Shown: positions 1-6,420 of the stretch, piece after piece
Position numbering within the stretch: the stretch's first letter is position 1
Layout: each line of letters begins with the position of its first letter
Assembly (NCBI GenBank): GCA_013041765.1
Contig: JABDRL010000303.1
Location: 1 to 32,758 of the forward strand
Length of the DNA: 32,758 nucleotides
Reading direction: 5' to 3'
Origin: Dactylosporangium sp.
GTDB taxonomy: Bacteria; Actinomycetota; Actinomycetes; Mycobacteriales; Micromonosporaceae
Notes under the pieces: generated by a model
The model's database searches: none
What the model saw: only the letters and a program-made list of their open reading frames with translations
What the model was told of the DNA's origin: nothing
Position numbers and translations under genes: made by a program

Positions 1-657
1 GGCGATGGCGCCGGCCCAGCGATCGGGGAAGCTCGCCGTCAGCCCCAGCTCGTCGGGTTTGACCGAGGGCTCGAACGCGATACTGGCCGGGGGCTCGCCC
101 TCGATCGGTGCGAGCCGGAGCAGGCCGGTGAGGCCGCCCGGTGGCGCGGCCGTGCGGCAGACGACGGCGTTGGCCGGTCGGGAGACGAAGACCCGATGGG
201 TCAGGGGCCCGCTCTCCGCCTGCCCGGTGAGGGTGACCAGCCCGGTGGCGAAATCGGTGGTCCGCTCGTGCCCGGCCAGGGCTTGCGGGGCGGTGAAGGT
301 CAGCGTCGCGGCGCCGACGAACGGGTCGATCCACCGGGTCTCCGCGTAGCCGGGATGCTCCTCGGCGGCGAACGTGCCGACCCGGTCGGCTGCGGCCTGG
401 AGGTTTCCGGCGCGCAGGAAGGCCCGGAGTTCCGGAAGGATCCGGGAGGTTTCCGGTGCCGGCAGCGGGGCGGTCAGCGGCAGGAACAGCCGTTCGTGGG
501 ACAACGAGAGGCGCACGGCCGCGGCGTCGCCGAACACGAGCGCACCCTGCCGGCCGTTTCCGGCGATGAGCGCATCCTCCCAAGTCCTGGCCGCGGTCGT
601 GGAACGCAGGCCATGGGCGACGCCGGCGGCACCGCTTTCCTTGACATGGCTTGCCAT
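1..657 (-). CDS. GH95-type glycoside hydrolase (alpha-L-fucosidase family), N-terminal part, cut by window edge
   Basis: The reverse-strand frame is open from an ATG at 657 to the window edge, giving 219 residues. Residues about 26-40 read WEDALIAGNGRQGAL, followed by VFGD and LSLSHERLFL. This is the N-terminal beta-sandwich signature of GH95 (Glyco_hyd_65N_2-type: ALPxGNGRxGAxVFG, then L.L.E..L). A later stretch, LPELRAFLRAGNLQAAAD, matches the family's short helical segment after that signature. GH95 members are (alpha/alpha)6-barrel enzymes releasing alpha-L-fucose or alpha-L-galactose; the catalytic barrel lies outside the window, so substrate cannot be judged. No signal peptide is visible, suggesting cytoplasmic action on imported oligosaccharides. 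It diverges from the GH42 gene with only 52 bp between the start codons, so the two probably share control. Family assignment is fairly sure; activity is inference. Confidence 0.72.
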   Translation of the reverse strand, partial: MASHVKESGAAGVAHGLRSTTAARTWEDALIAGNGRQGALVFGDAAAVRLSLSHERLFLPLTAPLPAPETSRILPELRAFLRAGNLQAAADRVGTFAAEEHPGYAETRWIDPFVGAATLTFTAPQALAGHERTTDFATGLVTLTGQAESGPLTHRVFVSRPANAVVCRTAAPPGGLTGLLRLAPIEGEPPASIAFEPSVKPDELGLTASFPDRWAGAIA

Positions 658-665
658 GCACCTTA

Positions 666-684
666 GTTTGGCGACTAGCCGAAC
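666..684. promoter_or_regulatory. Operator-like inverted repeat between divergent GH95 and GH42 genes
   Basis: GTTTGGC at 666-672 and GCCGAAC at 678-684 are inverted copies (6 of 7 positions) separated by 5 bp. They lie in the 52-bp gap between the divergent starts, just upstream of the GH42 ribosome-binding site (AGGAGGT, 696-702). The position suits a repressor controlling both genes. The regulator is unknown and not encoded in the visible part. Confidence 0.4.
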
Positions 685-709
685 AAACGTCAAACAGGAG
701 GTTTCGGCG

Positions 710-2788
710 GTGCGGTGGCCCCGGGGACTGGACACGCTGTGCTTCGGCGGGGACTACAACCCGGAGCAGTGGCCCGAGGAGACCTGGGAAGAGGACGTCG
801 CGCTGATGCGGCGGGCCGGAGTCAACCTGGTCAACCTCGGGGTGTTCTCCTGGTCGGCGCTGGAACCCGAGCCGGGGCGGTACACCTTCGGTTGGCTCGA
901 CCGGGTGCTGGACCTGCTGCACGGCGGCGGCGTGCGGGTCGGGCTGGCAACCCCGACCGCCTCGCCCCCGCCCTGGTTCGGCCGCGCCCACCCGGATGCC
1001 CTGCCGGTCACCAGCGAGGGCGTCGGTCTCACCCACGGCAGCCGGGACACCTACTGCCTGTCAGCGCCGGCCTACCGGCAGGCCGCGCTGCGGATCGCCC
1101 GCGCCCTCGCGGAACGGTACGCCGACCATCCGGCCCTCGCCCTGTGGCACGTGCACAACGAGTACGCCACCTGGTGCTACTGCGACCATGTCGCCGAGGC
1201 GTTCCGGGGCTGGCTGAGCCGGCGCTACGGCAGCCTCGACGCGGTGAACCGGGCCTGGACGACGGCGTTCTGGAGCCAACGGTACGGCGCGTGGGAGGAG
1301 ATCCGGCCGCCGCGGACGACCCAGTACCTGGGCAACCCGACGCAGTTGCTGGACTTCCGGCGGTTTCTGTCGGCGGAGCTGTTCGCCTGCTTCGACGAGC
1401 AGCGGGCGGTGCTGCGCGAGCTGACCCCGGACGTGCCGGTGACGACGAACTTCGTCTTCGGGGAGTGGGTTCCCGTCGACCACCGGCGCTGGGCGGAGAC
1501 GCTGGATCTGGTCGCGATCGACCACTACCCGTCCGCCGCCGGCCTCGCGGCGGCGGTGCAGACGGCGTTCCACGCCGACCTGGCGCGCTCCTGGGCCGGC
1601 GGGGGGCCGTGGCTGCTGATGGAGCAGGCGTCGAGCACCGTCAACACCGGGCAGCGGCTGCTGGCGAAGGCCCCGGGCGAGCTGGCCCGGCACAGCCTGT
1701 CGTATGTCGCGCGGGGCTCGCGCGGGGCGATGTTCTTCCAGTGGCGAGCTTCCCGCGGCGGGGCCGAGCAGTACCACGCGGCGCTGGTCCCGCATGCCGG
1801 ACCGGACAGCCGGGTCTTCCGCGAGGCGACCGAACTCGGCGCGCTGCTGGGCCGGCTGGCGGAGGTCGACGGGGCGAGGGTCGAGGCTCCCGTGGCGATC
1901 CTGTGGGATGCCGAGGCATGGTGGGCGCTGCTTGGCCCCGGCCTGCCCGCACCGGACCTGCGGTACCTGGACGCGCTGGCCGCCGCGCACCGGACGCTGT
2001 GGCGGGCCGGGGTCACCGTGGACTTCGCGGACCCCGAGGCCGACCTCCGGGGGTACCGCCTCGTGCTGGTCCCGAGCCTGTATCTGACCTCGGACGCCGC
2101 CTCGGTCTCGGTCCGCCGGTACGTCGAGGGCGGCGGGCATCTGATGGTGTGGTATTTCAGCGGCATCGTCGACGTCGACGCGCGGGTGCGGCTCGGCGGC
2201 TACCCCGGGGCGTTCCGGGACGTGCTCGGCGTGCGGTCGGAGGAGTTCCATCCGCTGCCGCCCACGGTCGCCGTGCCCCTGCGGGTGCCCGAGGCCGGCG
2301 TGTCGAGCGTGTCGAGCGCGTTGGGCGCGTTGGGCGCGTTGGGCGCGTCGAGTGTGTCGGGGATCGGCGAGGTCCAGCTGACCGGGCGGATGTGGTCGGA
2401 GCACATCCACCTGGAGGGCGCGTCGGCCTTTGCCAGCTATGCCGCCGGCCCGCTGGCCGGGCTGCCGGCGGTGACCCGGCACGGGTACGGGGCCGGGAGC
2501 GCGTGGTACCTGTCGACGGGCCTTGACGATGCGGACCTGGCGACCCTGCTCGGTGCCGTCCTGGCGGAGGCCGGACTGCGGCGAGTCCCGCCGCCGCCCG
2601 GCGTCGAGCTGGTCCACCGCCGGTCCGGCGGAACCCGGTGGCTGTTCGCCCTCAACCACGGCGACGAGGCGCGCGTGGTGCCCCTGGCCGGTACGGCATT
2701 CGCCGGTGGCACCGATCTCGTCACCGCCGAGGTGACGGGCGACGGCGTCACCGTTCCCGCTGGCGGAGTGGCCATTGTGCGAAGATAG
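710..2788 (+). CDS. GH42 beta-galactosidase
   Basis: 692 residues, starting at GTG 710, which has AGGAGGT 7 nt upstream. A longer in-frame ATG at 374 exists but would run antisense through the GH95 gene and lacks a ribosome site. The N-terminus GGDYNPEQWP is the classic GH42 opening. The acid/base Glu is E151 in HVHNEY and the nucleophile is E305 in LLMEQASS, as in the retaining GH42 TIM barrel. The Cys cluster typical of the zinc site appears as WCYCDHV: the usual second Cys-x-x-Cys partner (CDHC) is Val, so metal binding may be altered. A Rossmann-like trimerisation domain and a small C-terminal beta domain follow; length is normal. There is no signal peptide, so it should act on imported beta-galactosides. 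The domain junction near residue 530-551 carries a short repeat. A hairpin terminator follows the stop directly. Confidence 0.93.
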   Translation: MRWPRGLDTLCFGGDYNPEQWPEETWEEDVALMRRAGVNLVNLGVFSWSALEPEPGRYTFGWLDRVLDLLHGGGVRVGLATPTASPPPWFGRAHPDALPVTSEGVGLTHGSRDTYCLSAPAYRQAALRIARALAERYADHPALALWHVHNEYATWCYCDHVAEAFRGWLSRRYGSLDAVNRAWTTAFWSQRYGAWEEIRPPRTTQYLGNPTQLLDFRRFLSAELFACFDEQRAVLRELTPDVPVTTNFVFGEWVPVDHRRWAETLDLVAIDHYPSAAGLAAAVQTAFHADLARSWAGGGPWLLMEQASSTVNTGQRLLAKAPGELARHSLSYVARGSRGAMFFQWRASRGGAEQYHAALVPHAGPDSRVFREATELGALLGRLAEVDGARVEAPVAILWDAEAWWALLGPGLPAPDLRYLDALAAAHRTLWRAGVTVDFADPEADLRGYRLVLVPSLYLTSDAASVSVRRYVEGGGHLMVWYFSGIVDVDARVRLGGYPGAFRDVLGVRSEEFHPLPPTVAVPLRVPEAGVSSVSSALGALGALGASSVSGIGEVQLTGRMWSEHIHLEGASAFASYAAGPLAGLPAVTRHGYGAGSAWYLSTGLDDADLATLLGAVLAEAGLRRVPPPPGVELVHRRSGGTRWLFALNHGDEARVVPLAGTAFAGGTDLVTAEVTGDGVTVPAGGVAIVRR
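2300..2362 (+). repeat. Seven-unit degenerate 9-bp tandem repeat inside the GH42 gene
   Basis: Consecutive 9-mers are GTGTCGAGC twice, GCGTTGGGC three times, then GCGTCGAGT and GTGTCGGGG. The period is a multiple of three, so the frame is kept, and it encodes VSSVSSALGALGALGASSVSG. The identical central copies suggest recent slippage expansion in a loop between the Rossmann-like and C-terminal regions. Confidence 0.85.
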
Positions 2789-2816
2789 CCCCGGTCCGGC
2801 AATGGCCGAACCGGGG
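2789..2816 (+). terminator. Hairpin terminator after the GH42 gene
   Basis: CCCCGGTCCGGC (2789-2800) pairs with GCCGAACCGGGG (2805-2816) at 11 of 12 positions around a 4-nt loop, starting one base after the GH42 stop. There is no U-tract, which is common in high-GC actinobacteria. Confidence 0.7.
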
Positions 2817-2875
2817 CGGACACGCTCGCCGCGCAGCCGGGCCGCCGCGCGACGTTGCTTCTCCGCGGCCAGTCG

Positions 2876-3051
2876 CTACCCGATGGTGCAGGGCCAGGCC
2901 GCCGAGAACAGACGCAGTTGGCGTGGAGTACGTGCCGTTGTAGCTGGCATTGGAAGCCGAAGCTTACGCCGCCGTTGACGGCAATGGTTGAGTTGTACGA
3001 CACATTCCTAGCTGTTACTCGTTGACCGCTTTGTGTGATCGCTGGGTTCCA
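2876..3051 (-). pseudogene. Frameshifted remnant of a CBM2 cellulose-binding module
   Basis: Reading the reverse strand from 3051, out of frame with the hydrolase gene, gives WNPAITQSGQRV, NVSYNSTIAVNGGVSFGF. This is the second half of a CBM2 and resembles the CBM2 of the GH12 protein in this window (SQSGSNVTA, MSYNGAIAQG, VSFGFQG). Removing one C from the CC at 2952-2953 continues it as NASYNGTYSTPTASVLGG. Removing one C from the CCC at 2891-2893 then gives LACTIG and a TAG at 2876-2878; this is the normal CBM2 end (compare SACTVG-stop of GH12). So about 57 C-terminal CBM2 residues survive, with two +1 insertions in C runs, and the N-terminal half and linker are missing. The last 15 or so residues of the hydrolase are this same DNA read in another frame. 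Confidence 0.8.
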
Positions 3052-4489
3052 GGTGCACAGCGACCATCGCGTATGGCGAAATGGTCTGCTCAGAGGCCGT
3101 TCCGTCGGAGTCGGTGCTGATCGCACCGGCTCCGAGTGGGAAACGTTCCACCGTGACGTCCGAGGCGGGGGCGAACCCGCGGTACGACAGGTTCACCGTG
3201 TACGCCTGCTCCGGATCCTTGTTGATGAGCAGGACATCGAGCCCCCCGCCCGCCCGCCGGACCGCGTGGGCGGACAGTCTCGCCTGGTCCGACGTTGCTG
3301 TGACGAGGTCGTCCCCGCTGGCGGCGACGTGACTGGCCAGCTGGATGCCGTAGTACGTCCGGAACGGGGTCTGCGCGGCCGGTTCCGACCCCGATCCGTT
3401 GGAGAGCAGACCCTCGTCGCCGTAGTCGGTGGCGCCCGTGACATCGGTGGTCAACGGGCCCGCGCCGCTGTGGACGCTCCACCAGTCGATATTGGCCACG
3501 CCCGCCTCCGCGGCGGCCAGATACAGGTCGGCGGCCCAGAGCGCCTGTGCCTGGGCGTCGTGGGGCGGACCGCCGTTGACCTCCGTGATGAAGACCGGCA
3601 TGGACCCGACATCCCACCGGGCGAGGTCCGCCCGGAACGCCTCGATGATCGACGCGAGTGCCTGCGGCTTGGTGAGCATGTCGGCCTCGTCCGATCCCCC
3701 GGGGTAGAAGTGGAAGGTGGCGAAGTCCGCCGTGTCTCCGACGATCGACAGCACGGTGTCGTTCCAGTCGGCCGGATCGCGTGCCGCGACGGCCCCGTCC
3801 GGCCAGGTTCCGGGGGTCGTCAGCACAACGCCGATCTTGATGGATGGATCGACGGCCTTCATGGCGCCGGCGTACTCCAGGAAGTTCGTGGCGTACGCGT
3901 GCGGGCTCTTGTCAGCGTGGATGTCGTTTTCCCGCCCGGAGCCGTAGTGGCCGTTGTGGTAGACCTCGTTGCCGATCTCCCAGTATGTGACGTTGTAGCC
4001 TTTCGTGACATTGGCGTAGGTTACCCAGCCGGCGGCCTCTGCCGCGGTGCCCGAGCCGTAGTTGGCGACGATGATCGGCTGGGCACCGGCGGCCCGGACC
4101 ATGCCCATGAAGGCATCGAACCCCGCGTCGGGCGCGGCCTGCCCGCTGCCGTCGGTGGTGTGGGTCTCCCAGTGGTAGCGGTCGGCTGCGGCGCCGCCGG
4201 GGTAGCGGAGGTATCCGATGCCGGCGTCCTTCAGCAGCGGGCCGGTCCGGCTGTCGGCGAGCAGGCCGTCCCCGACGGCGAGGTTGGCCCCGATCGCGGT
4301 GTCGGGGAAGGTGGCCAGGACCCGGCCGGCGTCAACGGTGACCGAGGCGGTCAGCGCCGAGGCGGACGCCGGGTGAACCGCCACCCAGATCGCGGCGGCG
4401 ACGAGGACGCTGACACTCCCCACGGCCAGGTCCGTCCACCCGATGTCATGGCGCCAGCGTCGGCGGGTCCAGCGGTGCCGCGATCTCAT
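3008..4489 (-). CDS. Secreted alpha-L-arabinofuranosidase-like glycoside hydrolase (clan GH-A, GH51-like)
   Basis: 493 residues from ATG 4489. An ATG at 4498 is also in frame, but it sits 1 nt from the AGGAGG, while 4489 has 10 nt spacing. A basic N-terminus precedes a hydrophobic segment (LAVGSVSVLVAAAIWVAV) and an ASASA cleavage region, so the protein is exported. The body is a TIM barrel: LRYPGG near residue 95, acid/base Glu E175 in YWEIGNEVYHN, and nucleophile E303 in VFITEVNGG. These spacings and the C-terminal beta domain fit GH51/GH39-like arabinofuranosidases; exact family and substrate are uncertain. The protein stops just after VHLEP, and the terminal SDHTKRSTSNS is read from former CBM2 DNA in the wrong frame (see the remnant at 2876-3051). 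It therefore probably once carried a CBM2 and now lacks one. Confidence 0.75.
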   Translation of the reverse strand: MRSRHRWTRRRWRHDIGWTDLAVGSVSVLVAAAIWVAVHPASASALTASVTVDAGRVLATFPDTAIGANLAVGDGLLADSRTGPLLKDAGIGYLRYPGGAAADRYHWETHTTDGSGQAAPDAGFDAFMGMVRAAGAQPIIVANYGSGTAAEAAGWVTYANVTKGYNVTYWEIGNEVYHNGHYGSGRENDIHADKSPHAYATNFLEYAGAMKAVDPSIKIGVVLTTPGTWPDGAVAARDPADWNDTVLSIVGDTADFATFHFYPGGSDEADMLTKPQALASIIEAFRADLARWDVGSMPVFITEVNGGPPHDAQAQALWAADLYLAAAEAGVANIDWWSVHSGAGPLTTDVTGATDYGDEGLLSNGSGSEPAAQTPFRTYYGIQLASHVAASGDDLVTATSDQARLSAHAVRRAGGGLDVLLINKDPEQAYTVNLSYRGFAPASDVTVERFPLGAGAISTDSDGTASEQTISPYAMVAVHLEPSDHTKRSTSNS

Positions 4490-4500
4490 CTGCCGCATAC

Positions 4501-4548
4501 CTCCTCGCCCGGTGGCCTCCTCGCCCGGTGGCCTCCTCGCCCGGTGGC
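4501..4548 (-). repeat. Three perfect 16-bp direct repeats carrying the ribosome-binding site of the arabinofuranosidase-like gene
   Basis: CTCCTCGCCCGGTGGC occurs three times in a row without mismatch (4501-4516, 4517-4532, 4533-4548). On the coding strand each copy ends in GAGGAG, so the 5' leader holds three Shine-Dalgarno-like sequences, with only the last placed correctly for the start at 4489. Perfect identity suggests recent slippage. Confidence 0.95.
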
Positions 4549-4875
4549 CGGGTCGGGCACGGACCCGCCGGCGCTCCTCAGCGTGATCTCCAAGCTAGGG
4601 AGTTCGATGGACTGGTACAACGAAGTCACGCTATGAAGTCGTGTACCCTGGGGCGTTCTCGGCGAAATGGAGCTATTTCAACGTCAATATGGGTGGAAGT
4701 TTCGCCGGGCGATAATGTTGCGGCAAGGTATCGACCGTGGTGGTGAAGGTCCAGTTCGGGACGGTCGCCGTGACAATGCTGTTTCGGTAACTCATCGTGT
4801 CATTACGGTCGACATGCTGCTGGTGTCGCGGCAGCGGAATGATGTGAATTGGTCCGCTTGTGAGGGGAGTCCCGG
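4549..4875. other. Divergent intergenic region between the arabinofuranosidase-like and C1 peptidase genes
   Basis: This 327-bp stretch should hold the promoters for both divergent genes. It is visibly richer in A and T than its surroundings, especially 4640-4860. No convincing -10/-35 pair, operator or small gene could be identified by eye. Confidence 0.5.
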
Positions 4876-5658
4876 ATGACACTGCCAGCGCCGAGACCGC
4901 GGAAGATTCAGCAGTACGGCTGGGTGCCGGACCTGCCGGACCAGCGGGATCACCTCTACTCCGCCCCGCAGCCGACCCTGGCCGACCTGCCTCCCAGCGT
5001 TGATCTTCGCAAGAACTGCCCGAAAGAGGTCTACAGCCAGGGTGCGCTCGGTAGCTGCACGGCGAATGCGATCGCCGCAGCATTCGAATACCACCAGATC
5101 AGGCAGAAACTGATCAACTTCATGCCCTCGCGATTGTTTGTGTATTACAACGAGCGGGTTATGTCGGGCACGGTGGACTATGACAGCGGAGCGATGATCC
5201 GCGACGGCATCAAGACCGTCGCACAGCAGGGGGTCTGCCCGGAGACGTCCTGGCCCTACGACATCAGCCGCTACGCCGAGATGCCGCCGCAGCACTGCTA
5301 CCAGGAGGGGCTGCGCAGCCGCGCCATCGCCTACCAGCGCATCACCCGGTCGCTCAAGCAGCTCAAGGGGTGCATCGCCCAGGGGCTCCCGATCATCTTC
5401 GGCTTTCAGGTGTACGAGAGCTTCGAGGGCGACGAGGTCGCCGAGACCGGCATGCTGCCCCTGCCCGGATCCGGCGAGCACCCCCTCGGTGGCCACGCGG
5501 TGCTCGCCGTCGGCTACGACGATGCGGCCGGACGGTTCCTGGTGCGTAACTCCTGGGGCGGGGCGTGGGGCATGGGTGGCTACTTCACGATGCCCTACGG
5601 GTACCTCACCGAGCACGGGCTCTCCGCCGACTTCTGGGCGATCATTGAAGTCAGCTAG
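4876..5658 (+). CDS. C1A (papain-fold) cysteine peptidase without signal peptide
   Basis: 260 residues from ATG 4876, with GGGGAG 6 nt upstream. The catalytic set is complete: Gln55 (oxyanion) and Cys61 in SQGALGSCTANA, His207 in GGHAVLAVGYDD, and Asn225 in RNSWGGAWGMGGYF. The 40 residues before the mature fold (GWVPDLPDQRDH, then LPPSVDLR) are too short for the usual inhibitory propeptide, and no signal peptide or membrane segment exists. The enzyme is therefore predicted to be cytoplasmic or exported by an unusual route. Such short bacterial C1A proteins are known, but their substrates are mostly unknown. The methyltransferase gene starts 72 bp downstream on the same strand and may be co-transcribed. 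The fold assignment is very secure; the role is not. Confidence 0.9.
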   Translation: MTLPAPRPRKIQQYGWVPDLPDQRDHLYSAPQPTLADLPPSVDLRKNCPKEVYSQGALGSCTANAIAAAFEYHQIRQKLINFMPSRLFVYYNERVMSGTVDYDSGAMIRDGIKTVAQQGVCPETSWPYDISRYAEMPPQHCYQEGLRSRAIAYQRITRSLKQLKGCIAQGLPIIFGFQVYESFEGDEVAETGMLPLPGSGEHPLGGHAVLAVGYDDAAGRFLVRNSWGGAWGMGGYFTMPYGYLTEHGLSADFWAIIEVS

Positions 5659-5730
5659 CGGCGTCGAGCGGGACCGCGCACTTCTGGGCACCCGTGGCGT
5701 CGGGGCTCGACCGGTGGTGGACTGTCAGCC

Positions 5731-6315
5731 ATGAATCCGTTGCTGATCTGGCTGGCCGATCCGTTCTTCGTGCATCCCCGAGGCTGGCGGGGCCGCCTCG
5801 GGGGGAAGCTGATGGAGCACCGGCACCTTGGCCAGGAACGCTGGGCCGTCCGGCGGTCGGAGGTCCGACCGGGCGCGCGGGTGCTGGCCATCGGGCACGG
5901 CCCCGGCATCGGCCTGGAGTTGGCGGCGGACGCCGTCGGGCCGGGCGGCCAGGTGATCGGTGTCGAACCCTCGGAGGTCATGCGCGAGGCGGCTGCCCGC
6001 CGGTGCGCGGCCCACATCGCCGCGGGCACTGTGGTGCTGCGGGACGGCAGCGCCGAATGCACCGGCTGTGCCGACGGCTGCATCGATGTGGCCACCTCGG
6101 TCAACAACGTGATGATGTGGGATCTGGCCGCGGCGTTCGCCGAGATTCGGCGGGTTCTCCGGCCGACGGGCAGTCTGGTGATCACGGCGCACCGATACCT
6201 GCTCAACCAGCCCGCCGAGCAGGTCGTCGCGGATGCCCGGCAGGCGGGGTTCGCTGACGCGTGGATCCTCTCGGCGGATCACGGTCCAGTGGAGATCATC
6301 GCTCGGCGGTCCTAG
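5731..6315 (+). CDS. Class I SAM-dependent methyltransferase
   Basis: 194 residues. Motif I is VLAIGHGPGIGLE (residues about 51-63), followed by an acidic strand end in VIGVEPSEVM, the usual ribose contact. DGSAEC and the strand around CIDVATSVNNVMMW match motifs II and III, and LRPTGSLVITAH matches the post-motif region of Methyltransf_11/25 proteins. The N-terminus (NPLLIWLADPFFVHPRGWRGRLGGKLMEHRH) resembles small cytosolic enzymes of this class. No strong ribosome site precedes ATG 5731, so expression may depend on the peptidase gene upstream. The substrate cannot be told. A bidirectional hairpin terminator follows the gene. Confidence 0.85.
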   Translation: MNPLLIWLADPFFVHPRGWRGRLGGKLMEHRHLGQERWAVRRSEVRPGARVLAIGHGPGIGLELAADAVGPGGQVIGVEPSEVMREAAARRCAAHIAAGTVVLRDGSAECTGCADGCIDVATSVNNVMMWDLAAAFAEIRRVLRPTGSLVITAHRYLLNQPAEQVVADARQAGFADAWILSADHGPVEIIARRS

Positions 6316-6345
6316 CCCGTCCCGGGCACCCCGCCGCGCCAGCAG

Positions 6346-6388
6346 CGCACGGGCCGTACCCCAGAACATGCGGGGTACGACCCGTGCG
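6346..6388. terminator. Bidirectional hairpin terminator between convergent genes
   Basis: CGCACGGGCCGTACCCC (6346-6362) pairs with GGGGTACGACCCGTGCG (6372-6388) at 16 of 17 positions around a 9-nt loop. It sits midway between the methyltransferase stop and the convergent expansin-like stop, so it can serve both. Confidence 0.9.
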
Positions 6389-6420
6389 CGGAACGGTCAG
6401 GTGGGCCGCTCTGCGCGTTC

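Noticed and set aside
374-709. N-terminal extension of the GH42 frame from ATG 374
   Set aside because: It runs antisense through the GH95 coding region and has no ribosome site, while GTG 710 has an ideal AGGAGGT.
4501-4548. Short CRISPR-like array
   Set aside because: The repeats are 16 bp and directly adjacent without spacers, so this is a tandem repeat in a gene leader.
3035-4636. Plus-strand open frame opposite the arabinofuranosidase-like gene
   Set aside because: Antisense shadow; no ribosome site and no domain.
4792-5691. Minus-strand open frame opposite the C1A peptidase
   Set aside because: The plus strand carries a complete Cys/His/Asn catalytic triad; the reverse frame has no recognisable content.
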